DNA of 14,519 nt from Treponema sp. (GTDB lineage: Bacteria; Spirochaetota; Spirochaetia; Treponematales; Breznakiellaceae). Location: assembly GCA_031266635.1 (NCBI GenBank), contig JAISAN010000050.1:1-14519 (forward strand), read 5' to 3'. Position numbers and translations under genes: made by a program. Below are positions 7,474-14,519 of the stretch, piece by piece. The notes beneath the pieces were generated by a model. That model was not told the DNA's origin. It did not search any database and saw only the letters and a program-made list of their open reading frames with translations. Each line of letters begins with the position of its first letter. Position 1 is the stretch's first letter.

Positions 7474-10400
7474 CTACTGTTCCACCCCCGCGCTGTCAAA
7501 TTTGCGGATTACCCAGTCATAGCCGCTGGAAGATGTCATTATTGAACTCGAACTGTATCCCGCTACATAAAGATTACCGGATAAATCAAACATCAATACC
7601 GGAGAAGAAACATATCTTGATGAAGAAGTATAACCATATTGAGAAGTAAAGGTAAAGTACCTATTATACTGTATCGTATTCAACAATACGTTGGTTATAC
7701 TATATTTTCTAATTATCGCACTGGTGCTTGATCCGCTGTTAAAATAAAGGTTCCCGCCGGTGTCTATTTTAAGCAGATTTACCTCACTATCAGTATCAAG
7801 TATTTTATTCCAGGTGGACAACTCCTGCCCGTCAAGGGTATACTGCTTAATCCAGCCATCGCCCCCGCTACCCACACTGTAGAGATTGCTGCCATATCCG
7901 GTTACAAAGATATATGAACTATAGGTGAATATCTGCCGCGCGTACTCTCCGGTATTGTAGCCCCAGTCGATTTTTTTATCCCACCCCGTTGTTATTTCGG
8001 TCCCGGCGCTGTTGTACTTTTTAAGCCACACATCCTGGCCGCTTGCTACATTGACCAAATCTGTACCATATCCGGCAATGTAGATATTATTGGAGCTGTC
8101 TATCACTGCATCGTTAATGGTAAATCCCGTCACGGTCTTGGTCCAGCTTTCTGTCCCGGTGGAAGTAAGGTATCGCAGGGAACTGCCTGAATAAACCAGG
8201 ATACCATTGGCGGAATCTATTTTTAAGGTTCCGCCGTAACTCTTGGTCCACGCCTGGGTCCCGGCGCTGTTATACTTGGTTATGGAAGAACTCTTTACGA
8301 CAAAGACATTATTTGCGTTATCAACATAAAGAGTTCCACCGGTATTGAGCCTGTAGACTTCCGTTCCGTCGGGAGCGAATTTTATGGTATAATTATTATC
8401 AGAGATGACAATATTATTCGCGCCGTCAATAATCGCATACCTGGGTTGATCATACGATGACGATGAGGATGTCGAGTTGGTACTTATCTTTTTATCCCAG
8501 CCGCTCAGAATTTCATTGCCGTTACTGTCAAATTTTTTTATCCACCAATCGTAATACGATGATGAACTAACCAAATTATAGCCATAGCCGATAAAATACA
8601 GGTTGCCCTGACTGTCGGTCAGGCTGCAAGTGATTCCGTCACTCCCTAAATTCCCATCGTAAACCTTTGGCCAGGGAAGAACAGGGTATGTAGGGTATGT
8701 AATGACATCTCCGGTAACGGTAAATGAAAAATCCGGCTTTTCCGGGGAATTATTGGGAATGGTTACCGTAGCGGTTTTTTGTCCGCTTGAAACCGGCGTA
8801 AAGATAATACGCGCACTTGTATTGGAGTCCCCGGCAAGACTGACCACCTGGGGCTGGATAACACTAAAAGAGGACGCGCCGGAACCGCTTATCTGGATTG
8901 GCGGGCTGCCGGTAAGGTTAAAAACCGCCCCGGTGTTGTTTTCGGCATTATTCCTGATAATAAGCGACGCGGTTATACTTTCACCAAGATCCGTATCACC
9001 AAAATTGACAGCGCTGAACGTGTAACTCCCGCTTGGACTTTGGGCGTACTGGTAGGGGTATTCCGTATAGGTATTACTATTGACCGCAAGGGAGATATAC
9101 ATCATCGGCACAGCGGCGGTTCCGGTGCCGGTAACGGTAAAAGAAAAGTCCGGCCCATCGGGCGAGTTATTCGGCATGGTAATTGTGGCGGTTTTTGTCC
9201 CTGTCGACGTTGGGGCAAAACGTATACTGGCGCTGGTACTGGAATTTGCGGAGATATTTATTGATGAGGGCTGAATAACGGTAAAACAATCGGCATCGGG
9301 TCCGCTTACCTGGATCGCCGGATTCCCCGTCAATTTGAGGGTAGATCCGGTAGTACCTCCACCGGAATTTCGAATGGTGATGGAAGAGGCTTTTATACGG
9401 CTAATCGGGCTGCTGCCAAAATTGGCGCTGGTAAAATGAAGATTTCCGCTAGGGTATTCGGTATATGTGGTTCCGTCTACGGTCATGGTGAAATTCAAGC
9501 CGGGAACAGGAACGGGAAGCCCGGTCCCGGTTACGGTGAAGGAGAAATTGGGCGCCTCCACAGTATTATTCGGTATGGTAATGGTAGCGGTTTTTACACC
9601 CGGCGTAAGGGGTGTAAAGGTAATTTGAGCGGTACTGTTAGTGGTCGATGGAGCAAGGCTGCTTACCGAAGGCTGAACCACCGAAAAACAGTCCGCATCG
9701 GGTCCGCTTATTTGAATGGGGGGCGTTCCGGTCAGGTTAAGGGTTGTGATCATAGTGCCATAGACATTACTGATGGTAATACTAGTGGTATTAACAGAAC
9801 TACCGGTTACCACATTCCCGAAATTCACTGTATCAAACATATAATTACCATAGACCGAATATGTCCCCGGATCAGCTAAATAAAGACTATAATAATATAG
9901 TATTGCCTGATAGCTGGTACTATTTACATTAAGCGCAATTCCCATAACGGGGGCTCTTGCCGAACGGTAAATGTAAAAGTAAAAAGGCGCTTTGGAAGCA
10001 TCGGAGCTTCGTATCAGTATTGAACAATAGGTTTTTGTGTCACCGCCTTGGGGCGTATAATTGACCGTAAAGATTGTGCTTGAACCGGGCTGAATGGTTG
10101 TAAGCGTTTGAGAAGTATCTATAGTGATACCCCTGCTTGTAATGGCATTAACGTTTGTATATAGAAGTTCAACTACCGGATCGCCTGTCAGATATAACAC
10201 CGATGATCCAATATTCCTGATTTCAAATTCAACGGAAGCGCTTACCCCCGCGTCAATGGTGGGAATCTCGTAAACAGAAATTTCACTCCCGTTCTTGTAA
10301 ATGGCAATTTTCCCCGAACTGCTAACTCCCGAATTTCCACTACCCGAACCATCAGCCCCGTCCTGCGCCAAAATCTGCCAACTGCCGCCGTCCCAAATAT

Positions 10401-11403
10401 AGGATTTTTTCTGGCTGGTATTGTAATACGCCCAACCCTGCTGGGGACTTGCCGGAGCGCTTGAAAGCCCGCCTTTCCAGATAATCAAAAACCCTATGGG
10501 GCTTGTACCATCTTGGCCGTTTTGCCCATCCTGGGCCACAATATTCCATGAAGTTCCATCCCATACATAACTTTTCCCAGCAATCGTGTTATAATACATC
10601 CAGCCAATTTGCGGATTTATCGGAGCCGCCGGTAATGATCCTTTCCAGGTAATTGAAACCATAATGGTGGAACTGCCGGACTCCGCCAAAATTTCCCAAC
10701 TATCGGCATCCCAAATATAGCTTGTATTATCACCTGTATTATAATAGGCCCAGTTTAATTGCGGGTTTGAAGGACTAACCGGCAGCGCTCCTTTCCAAAC
10801 AATACCGGCTCCATTAGCGCCATTTGTCCCATTTTGTCCGTCCGTGCCGTCACGGGCAAGAATTTCCCAGCTATCCCCATCCCATATATACGAAATTCCC
10901 AATAGTGAATTATGATATGCCGTACCAGGTGAAGGATTCGACGGAGCCGCCGGAAATGTGCCTAACCATAATAAAATGCCACTTTCCCCATTTCGTCCGG
11001 CTTTGGCTAATAAACCCCAGGCATTTCCATTATATATATACGCATTACCGTCAGTATTATTGTAATAAGCCCAATTTAATTGGGGGTTGGAAGGAGCGGA
11101 TGATGATTCCCCCTTCCAAATAATACCGACTCCATTAGCGCCATTTGTCCCATTTTGTCCGTCCGTGCCGTCACGGGCAAGAATTTCCCAGCTATCCCCA
11201 TCCCATATAAAAGCTGTTTTTTGAACAGTATTATAATACGCCCATCCAACCGAAGGATCTGACGGCACATCTGTTAATGAACCTTTCCATATTATGGGGA
11301 TATTATTTACAGTGGTTACTTCCTTTATTGTCTCATTTGTGGGTTGTTCACATCCTAAAATAGTAAATATTACAAAAAAAGTAAGCATCATCCTTTTTAA
11401 CAT
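7474..11403 (-). CDS. Large modular surface lipoprotein (WKG/WDG repeats, choice-of-anchor-D-like domains, beta-propeller-like tail)
   Basis: This 1309-residue exported lipoprotein has no name I recognise. Residues 1-17 form a signal peptide ending in the lipobox ILGC, with C18 as the lipidated cysteine. Residues 37-360 hold six repeats of about 50-57 residues with the pattern IIWKG...APS.P...WAYYNT...YIWDG..W.ILA; some are joined by Gly-X-Y, collagen-like linkers such as DGTDGQNGTNGANG. Residues about 364-902 hold four Ig-like modules of the choice-of-anchor-D/ASH type (NFG, IRN.G, LTG.P.IQ.SG, SFTVTGTG). Residues about 903-1309 hold beta-propeller-like repeats (GYG..L......D.W.KK....G.E...GWDKKI), ending in a fourth related unit, DWVIRKFDSAGVEQ. 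The ATG has a strong ribosome site (AAGGGAGGTG, 6 nt spacing) and its own promoter. The DNA is richer in A and T than the flanking genes. It probably sits on the cell surface or in the periplasm as a binding or structural protein; no enzyme motif is visible. Confidence 0.88.
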   Translation of the reverse strand: MLKRMMLTFFVIFTILGCEQPTNETIKEVTTVNNIPIIWKGSLTDVPSDPSVGWAYYNTVQKTAFIWDGDSWEILARDGTDGQNGTNGANGVGIIWKGESSSAPSNPQLNWAYYNNTDGNAYIYNGNAWGLLAKAGRNGESGILLWLGTFPAAPSNPSPGTAYHNSLLGISYIWDGDSWEILARDGTDGQNGTNGANGAGIVWKGALPVSPSNPQLNWAYYNTGDNTSYIWDADSWEILAESGSSTIMVSITWKGSLPAAPINPQIGWMYYNTIAGKSYVWDGTSWNIVAQDGQNGQDGTSPIGFLIIWKGGLSSAPASPQQGWAYYNTSQKKSYIWDGGSWQILAQDGADGSGSGNSGVSSSGKIAIYKNGSEISVYEIPTIDAGVSASVEFEIRNIGSSVLYLTGDPVVELLYTNVNAITSRGITIDTSQTLTTIQPGSSTIFTVNYTPQGGDTKTYCSILIRSSDASKAPFYFYIYRSARAPVMGIALNVNSTSYQAILYYYSLYLADPGTYSVYGNYMFDTVNFGNVVTGSSVNTTSITISNVYGTMITTLNLTGTPPIQISGPDADCFSVVQPSVSSLAPSTTNSTAQITFTPLTPGVKTATITIPNNTVEAPNFSFTVTGTGLPVPVPGLNFTMTVDGTTYTEYPSGNLHFTSANFGSSPISRIKASSITIRNSGGGTTGSTLKLTGNPAIQVSGPDADCFTVIQPSSINISANSSTSASIRFAPTSTGTKTATITMPNNSPDGPDFSFTVTGTGTAAVPMMYISLAVNSNTYTEYPYQYAQSPSGSYTFSAVNFGDTDLGESITASLIIRNNAENNTGAVFNLTGSPPIQISGSGASSFSVIQPQVVSLAGDSNTSARIIFTPVSSGQKTATVTIPNNSPEKPDFSFTVTGDVITYPTYPVLPWPKVYDGNLGSDGITCSLTDSQGNLYFIGYGYNLVSSSSYYDWWIKKFDSNGNEILSGWDKKISTNSTSSSSSYDQPRYAIIDGANNIVISDNNYTIKFAPDGTEVYRLNTGGTLYVDNANNVFVVKSSSITKYNSAGTQAWTKSYGGTLKIDSANGILVYSGSSLRYLTSTGTESWTKTVTGFTINDAVIDSSNNIYIAGYGTDLVNVASGQDVWLKKYNSAGTEITTGWDKKIDWGYNTGEYARQIFTYSSYIFVTGYGSNLYSVGSGGDGWIKQYTLDGQELSTWNKILDTDSEVNLLKIDTGGNLYFNSGSSTSAIIRKYSITNVLLNTIQYNRYFTFTSQYGYTSSSRYVSSPVLMFDLSGNLYVAGYSSSSIMTSSSGYDWVIRKFDSAGVEQ
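10801..10888. repeat. 88-bp near-identical direct repeat, copy A
   Basis: This copy matches 11122-11209 at 87 of 88 positions (G at 10808, A at 11129). It encodes the SWEILARDG core and the collagen-like linker at the end of repeat 3. The spacing of 321 bp is 107 codons, so the reading frame is conserved. Confidence 0.9.
11122..11209. repeat. 88-bp near-identical direct repeat, copy B
   Basis: This is the partner of 10801-10888, encoding the equivalent stretch at the end of repeat 1. Recombination between the copies would remove or add 107 codons without breaking the frame. Confidence 0.9.
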
Positions 11404-11407
11404 ATAA

Positions 11408-11417
11408 CACCTCCCTT
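11408..11417 (-). promoter_or_regulatory. Strong ribosome binding site of the lipoprotein gene
   Basis: AAGGGAGGTG lies on the minus strand with 6 nt between GGAGG and the ATG. It is the best Shine-Dalgarno sequence in the window and fixes the start of the lipoprotein. Confidence 0.85.
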
Positions 11418-11429
11418 ACTATGAAATAT

Positions 11430-11457
11430 ACTATACCCTGTTTTTTATATTTTTCAA
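11430..11457 (-). promoter_or_regulatory. Sigma-70-type promoter of the lipoprotein gene
   Basis: A -35 TTGAAA (11457-11452) and a -10 TATAGT (11435-11430) are separated by 16 bp and sit in an A/T-rich stretch. Transcription would begin near 11423 and give a short leader of about 20 nt that carries the ribosome site. Confidence 0.6.
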
Positions 11458-11541
11458 GCCACCTTTTCCACGATTTTCCCCCTTTTCTGAGGGAAAACCG
11501 TTATGTAGCATATTAATACGGTCTTCCATCGAGAAATCCAG

Positions 11542-11568
11542 TCCCCGGCTGTTTCAACACGCCGGGGA
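11542..11568. other. Strong hairpin in the divergent intergenic region before hppA
   Basis: TCCCCGGC (11542-11549) and GCCGGGGA (11561-11568) form a perfect 8-bp GC-rich stem. TGT/ACA can add three inner pairs with a bulged C. Neither strand has a T-run after it, so it is not a standard terminator. It lies about 70 bp before the hppA start and could be a leader structure or a protein-binding site. The rest of the 237-bp gap (11404-11640) holds the lipoprotein promoter and a weaker TTTTCCC/GGGAAAA inverted repeat near 11474-11497. I see no small gene in it. Confidence 0.45.
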
Positions 11569-11640
11569 TACGCCGCGTTTCTGAAAAATTTACCGGAAAA
11601 TTTGCTTGCTGTCTCATATACCGCGTGTTACACTTATAGT

Positions 11641-13722
11641 ATGCTATATATTTTATTAATAATTACTTTAGGCGGGAGTATTCTTGCGCTTTTGTACGCC
11701 GTGCTGCGGTCCCGCTGGATCCTCAGACAGCCGGTTGAAAATAGCAGTCTGGGGAAAATTGCCGGTTTTGTCGCCGATGGGGCCATGACCTTTCTCAAAA
11801 AAGAATATTCGGTACTTCTTCCTTTTATACTGGTGGCCGCGGCTTTTCTTTTTATCGGCCAGCGGGGGGCGGTTCGTTTTCAGAGCCTGTCCTTTTTGCT
11901 GGGGGCCCTGTGTTCCGGCCTTTCCGGTTTTGCCGGCATGGTGATCGCCACCGCGGCGAATTCCAGGACAACCCAGGCCGCGGAAAAAGGGATCAACCCC
12001 GCCCTGCGGATTGCCTTTTCCGGCGGTTCGGTTATGGGCATGAGCGTAGTGGGGCTGGCTCTTTTAGGCGTGTTTCTGGTTCTCCTGACGGCCATACGGG
12101 CCTTCGGCGGCGCCGCAGGCGCACTGGCGGAGAGCGTGTTTCCCGTGTTATCGGGTTTTTCCCTGGGGGCCTCCTGTATCGCCCTGTTCGCCCGGGTGGG
12201 CGGCGGTATTTTTACCAAGGCCGCCGATGTGGGGGCGGACCTGGTAGGCAAGGTGGAGGCGGGGATTCCGGAGGACGACGCCCGGAACCCCGCGGTTATT
12301 GCCGACAGCGTGGGGGATAATGTGGGCGACGTGGCGGGCATGGGGGCCGACCTGTTTGAGTCCTATGTGGGCTCCCTTATCGGCAGCATGATCCTGGGCC
12401 TCTCGGTTGTCCCCGCCGCTTCCGGTGAGGCAGGCGATCTTTTCCGTTTGAAGCTGGCGGGGCTGCCGCTGCTTCTTTGCGCCACAGGGGTATTCGCCTC
12501 AATCATCGGCATATTTTTTGTGAAAGTCCGGGAGGGGCGTTCCCCCCAGCGGGCCCTGAACGCCGGTTCCATCGGCGCCGCCATTATCGCCGCCGTTCTG
12601 GCCTACCCCATGATCCGGTTTTTTCTGGGAACCGGAACCACGGCGGAAGGCGCCGGCGCGGGGCGGATTTACCTGGCGGTCATCGTGGGACTCCTGGCCG
12701 GTTCCCTCATCGGCATTCTGACGGAATTTTTTACCGGCACTGATTCGCGGCCGGTGAAAAGCATTGTCCGTTCCTCCGAAACCGGGGCGGCCACCAATAT
12801 CATCACCGGTCTGGGAATGGGGATGATGTCCTGCTTCCCCGCGGTTCTGCTGATCGTGGCCGCCATTCTGGGCAGTTACAGCCTGGCGGGATTTTACGGC
12901 ATCGGCATCGGAGCGCTGGGCATGCTTATCACCCTGGGCATACAGCTTGCGGTGGACGCCTACGGGCCCATTGCCGATAACGCCGGGGGTCTGGCGGTGA
13001 TGGCCGAATTTCCCCGCGAGGTCCGGGAAATAACCGACAAACTTGACGCGGTGGGCAATACCACCGCGGCCATCGGCAAAGGTTTTGCCATTGGTTCCGC
13101 GGCGCTGACGGCGATCATCCTGTTTACCGCCTTCCGGGAACAGGCGGGGCTTCAGATCATCGATCTAACCTCCGTGCCCGTGCTGGCGGGGCTGCTCCTG
13201 GGCGGGGTAATTCCCTTTCTCTTTTCATCCCTTTCCATGACCGCCATCGGCAAGGCGGCCTTTGCCATGATCGAAGAAGTGCGGCGGCAGTTTCGGGAAA
13301 AGCCCGGCATCCTGCTGGATACGGAAGAGCCGGATTACAAACGCTGCATCGGCATATCCACTTCCGCAGCCCTCAAGGAAATGCTGCTCCCCGGTTTTAT
13401 CGCCATCATAACCCCCATCCTGGTGGGTTTTACCGGCGGCATAGAAATGCTCGCCGGGGTATTGGTAGGAGTTACCGTTTCCGGCGTTACCCTGGCCACC
13501 TTCATGTCCAACTCCGGCGGGGCCTGGGACAACGCGAAAAAGACTATCGAAGGCGGCGCTTCCGGCGGCCGGGGTTCCGATGCCCACAAAGCTTCGGTGG
13601 TGGGTGATACCGTAGGCGATCCCTTTAAGGACACCGCAGGTCCCGCCCTCAATATTCTTATCAAACTCATGGCGGTTATCTCCCTGGTTATCGCCCCCAT
13701 GCTGAAAAATTTCTGGAGCTGA
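11641..13722 (+). CDS. hppA: K+-dependent membrane-bound pyrophosphatase (Na+ and/or H+ pump)
   Basis: This integral membrane enzyme couples hydrolysis of pyrophosphate to pumping of Na+ or H+ across the inner membrane. The protein has 693 residues from the ATG at 11641 and about 16 membrane segments. Active-site motifs are DVGADLVGKVEAGIPEDD (from residue 196), SVGDNVGDVAG, DNAGGLAVMAEF, and near the C terminus SNSGGAWDNAKK, SDAHKASVVGDTVGDPFKDT. The segment GNTTAAIGKGFAIGSAALTA has Ala at the position that is Lys in K+-independent enzymes (A476) and Gly three residues on (G479), which marks the K+-dependent class. FESYVGS (E240) fits Na+-pumping or dual members but does not prove it. The ATG keeps the first membrane helix intact; a TTG at 11602 would add 13 poor residues. 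No clear ribosome site precedes the ATG, and TATAGT abuts it. An unknown gene follows after 2 bp. Confidence 0.95.
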   Translation: MLYILLIITLGGSILALLYAVLRSRWILRQPVENSSLGKIAGFVADGAMTFLKKEYSVLLPFILVAAAFLFIGQRGAVRFQSLSFLLGALCSGLSGFAGMVIATAANSRTTQAAEKGINPALRIAFSGGSVMGMSVVGLALLGVFLVLLTAIRAFGGAAGALAESVFPVLSGFSLGASCIALFARVGGGIFTKAADVGADLVGKVEAGIPEDDARNPAVIADSVGDNVGDVAGMGADLFESYVGSLIGSMILGLSVVPAASGEAGDLFRLKLAGLPLLLCATGVFASIIGIFFVKVREGRSPQRALNAGSIGAAIIAAVLAYPMIRFFLGTGTTAEGAGAGRIYLAVIVGLLAGSLIGILTEFFTGTDSRPVKSIVRSSETGAATNIITGLGMGMMSCFPAVLLIVAAILGSYSLAGFYGIGIGALGMLITLGIQLAVDAYGPIADNAGGLAVMAEFPREVREITDKLDAVGNTTAAIGKGFAIGSAALTAIILFTAFREQAGLQIIDLTSVPVLAGLLLGGVIPFLFSSLSMTAIGKAAFAMIEEVRRQFREKPGILLDTEEPDYKRCIGISTSAALKEMLLPGFIAIITPILVGFTGGIEMLAGVLVGVTVSGVTLATFMSNSGGAWDNAKKTIEGGASGGRGSDAHKASVVGDTVGDPFKDTAGPALNILIKLMAVISLVIAPMLKNFWS

Positions 13723-13724
13723 AT

Positions 13725-14513
13725 ATGGCATATACCAATTACTTATACATGATCTGTTTTCCCAACCCGTCGCTGGTTGGTTCCCAGCTTAACCCGGAAC
13801 GTTTTGCCCGGCACTACACTGTGGGTTCCACGCGGGATTATCAGGGACGCCTTATTTTTGCGGAACTCGACCCGGATTTTAGAAATGATTTTTTTGATAT
13901 TGAAACGGGGATGAAGGCATTAGTCCCCCACGACGACGGCCGTCCCAAGTCCACCAAATTTATCGCCTCTTACCGGATTCTGGAAAATGTGGATTTTAAG
14001 GCCATCCGTTCCCTGTATCTTTCAACACCGGCGGGATACGTCATGCGGATAAACCCGGCGGATTTTGATGCCATACCTTCGTCCAATACTCTGCGTATTT
14101 ACACCGAAATAACCCCCATCAGGATGCTGGTGCTGTCCAAAAACAATTTTGCGGATTTCGGCAAACACGTTACCGAACCGGGGAATCCCAAGGGGGCCCC
14201 CAAAATATTTTACACCCAGCTTGAATTTAACATTGATGAATTTATTGAAGAGTTTTCTTCAAACCCCCTGATGCCCTCCCCCATTCCGGGTCTCCACCCC
14301 TCAAAGCTTCGGGACGCCGTCTACGAAGTGCAGCGGATTTCCACAAAAACCCAAAAGGGCCTTTCCCTGGACTGTCCCTTTGACCGGATTCCGGCCCGGA
14401 TGATCCGCCACGGTTTTATGTTCGCCTCCCGGGAAGATTACCGCTTTTTCCCCATGCCGGACATGCAAACCATTGAGAAGGATTTTTACCGGTATTACAA
14501 AACCATGGATTAG
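13725..14513 (+). CDS. Conserved-looking hypothetical protein coupled to hppA
   Basis: I do not recognise this family. The protein has 262 residues and no signal peptide or membrane segment, so it is probably cytoplasmic. It is rich in Phe, Tyr, Pro and Asp. The N-terminal third contains YTVGSTRDYQGRLIFAELDPDFR, which looks like a beta-strand-rich domain. The middle holds YVMRINPADFDAIPS and a strand-like TLRIYTEITPIRMLVL. The C-terminal part is more charged and helical, with a DCPFDRIPARMIRHGFMF segment, and ends in FYRYYKTMD. The ATG lies 2 bp after the hppA stop and has CTGGAG as ribosome site 6 nt before it, so translation is probably coupled to the pyrophosphatase. The gene is complete, its stop being 6 bp from the window end. 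Codon use and GC match hppA, so it belongs to the native genome. A role linked to pyrophosphatase is suggested only by position. Confidence 0.85.
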   Translation: MAYTNYLYMICFPNPSLVGSQLNPERFARHYTVGSTRDYQGRLIFAELDPDFRNDFFDIETGMKALVPHDDGRPKSTKFIASYRILENVDFKAIRSLYLSTPAGYVMRINPADFDAIPSSNTLRIYTEITPIRMLVLSKNNFADFGKHVTEPGNPKGAPKIFYTQLEFNIDEFIEEFSSNPLMPSPIPGLHPSKLRDAVYEVQRISTKTQKGLSLDCPFDRIPARMIRHGFMFASREDYRFFPMPDMQTIEKDFYRYYKTMD

Positions 14514-14519
14514 ACTTGT

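Larger units (their letters stand above)
10324..11295 (-). repeat. Six in-frame Trp/Tyr-rich protein repeats in the lipoprotein
   Basis: The repeats cover residues 37-93, 94-142, 143-198, 199-246, 251-304 and 307-356. Each has a WKG (WLG in repeat 3) near its start, an AP..P segment, a W(A/M)YYN core (TAYHN in repeat 3), an aromatic-rich (Y/F)(I/V)(W/Y)(D/N) and a final W..(L/V)A. Repeats 1, 3 and 5 end in longer Gly-X-Y linkers, while 2, 4 and 6 have short or Ser/Gly-rich ones. Two units are nearly identical in DNA over 88 bp, so the array has expanded or been homogenised recently. Confidence 0.85.

Noticed and set aside
7431..7499. Longer lrgA start at a TTG (7499)
   Set aside because: It would add 23 residues unlike the family, overlap the lipoprotein's last codons, and run through the A/T-rich hairpin. 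The internal ATG fits the family's length.
10324..11295. Regular repeats that could suggest a CRISPR or satellite array
   Set aside because: The repeats lie inside one long open frame, their units are about 150-170 bp and most have diverged at DNA level while the protein pattern is kept. They are protein repeats.
11602..11640. Upstream TTG start for hppA
   Set aside because: The extra 13 residues are not part of a membrane helix and no good ribosome site precedes the TTG. Starts further downstream (TTG 11692, GTG 11701) would cut the first membrane helix even though GGCGGGAG lies nearby.

Overview
The window looks like part of a chromosome from a GC-rich spirochaete, most likely a Treponema of the termite-gut or environmental type. 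The main clue is the class I (archaeal-type) lysyl-tRNA synthetase at the left edge, an enzyme typical of spirochaetes and archaea. A large lipoprotein built of choice-of-anchor-D-like domains and a beta-propeller-like tail, together with a K+-dependent membrane pyrophosphatase, fits the same picture. The genus is an inference; no marker here fixes the species.

Left two thirds (1-11403): every gene reads on the minus strand. In order of transcription they are a 1309-residue surface lipoprotein (11403-7474), lrgA and lrgB (7430-6383), aroA (6376-4991), a 122-bp structured spacer, trkA and two tandem trkH paralogues (4868-421), and lysS (356 to the window edge, incomplete). lrgA, lrgB and aroA are 4 and 6 bp apart. 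trkA and the first trkH overlap by 4 bp, and the second trkH follows after 24 bp. These form two tight transcription units: an LrgAB-AroA unit and a K+-uptake unit. The lipoprotein has its own promoter and a strong ribosome binding site, and is more AT-rich than its neighbours.

Right part (11404-14519): a 237-bp divergent intergenic region with a strong hairpin separates the lipoprotein from a plus-strand pair. The pair is a K+-dependent membrane-bound pyrophosphatase (hppA) and, 2 bp later, a complete 262-residue cytoplasmic protein of a family I do not recognise.

How the parts may work together: TrkA gates one or both TrkH channels for K+ uptake, and the pyrophosphatase needs K+ to hydrolyse PPi while it pumps Na+ or H+. 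Much of the window therefore concerns ion homeostasis and membrane energetics. The most unusual items are the modular lipoprotein with six Trp/Tyr-rich repeats joined partly by collagen-like linkers, the two trkH copies with different filter sequences, an AroA that seems to lack two classical active-site residues, a spacer before trkA with three mutually exclusive pairing elements, and the unknown gene coupled to hppA. No tRNA, rRNA, insertion sequence or CRISPR array is visible.
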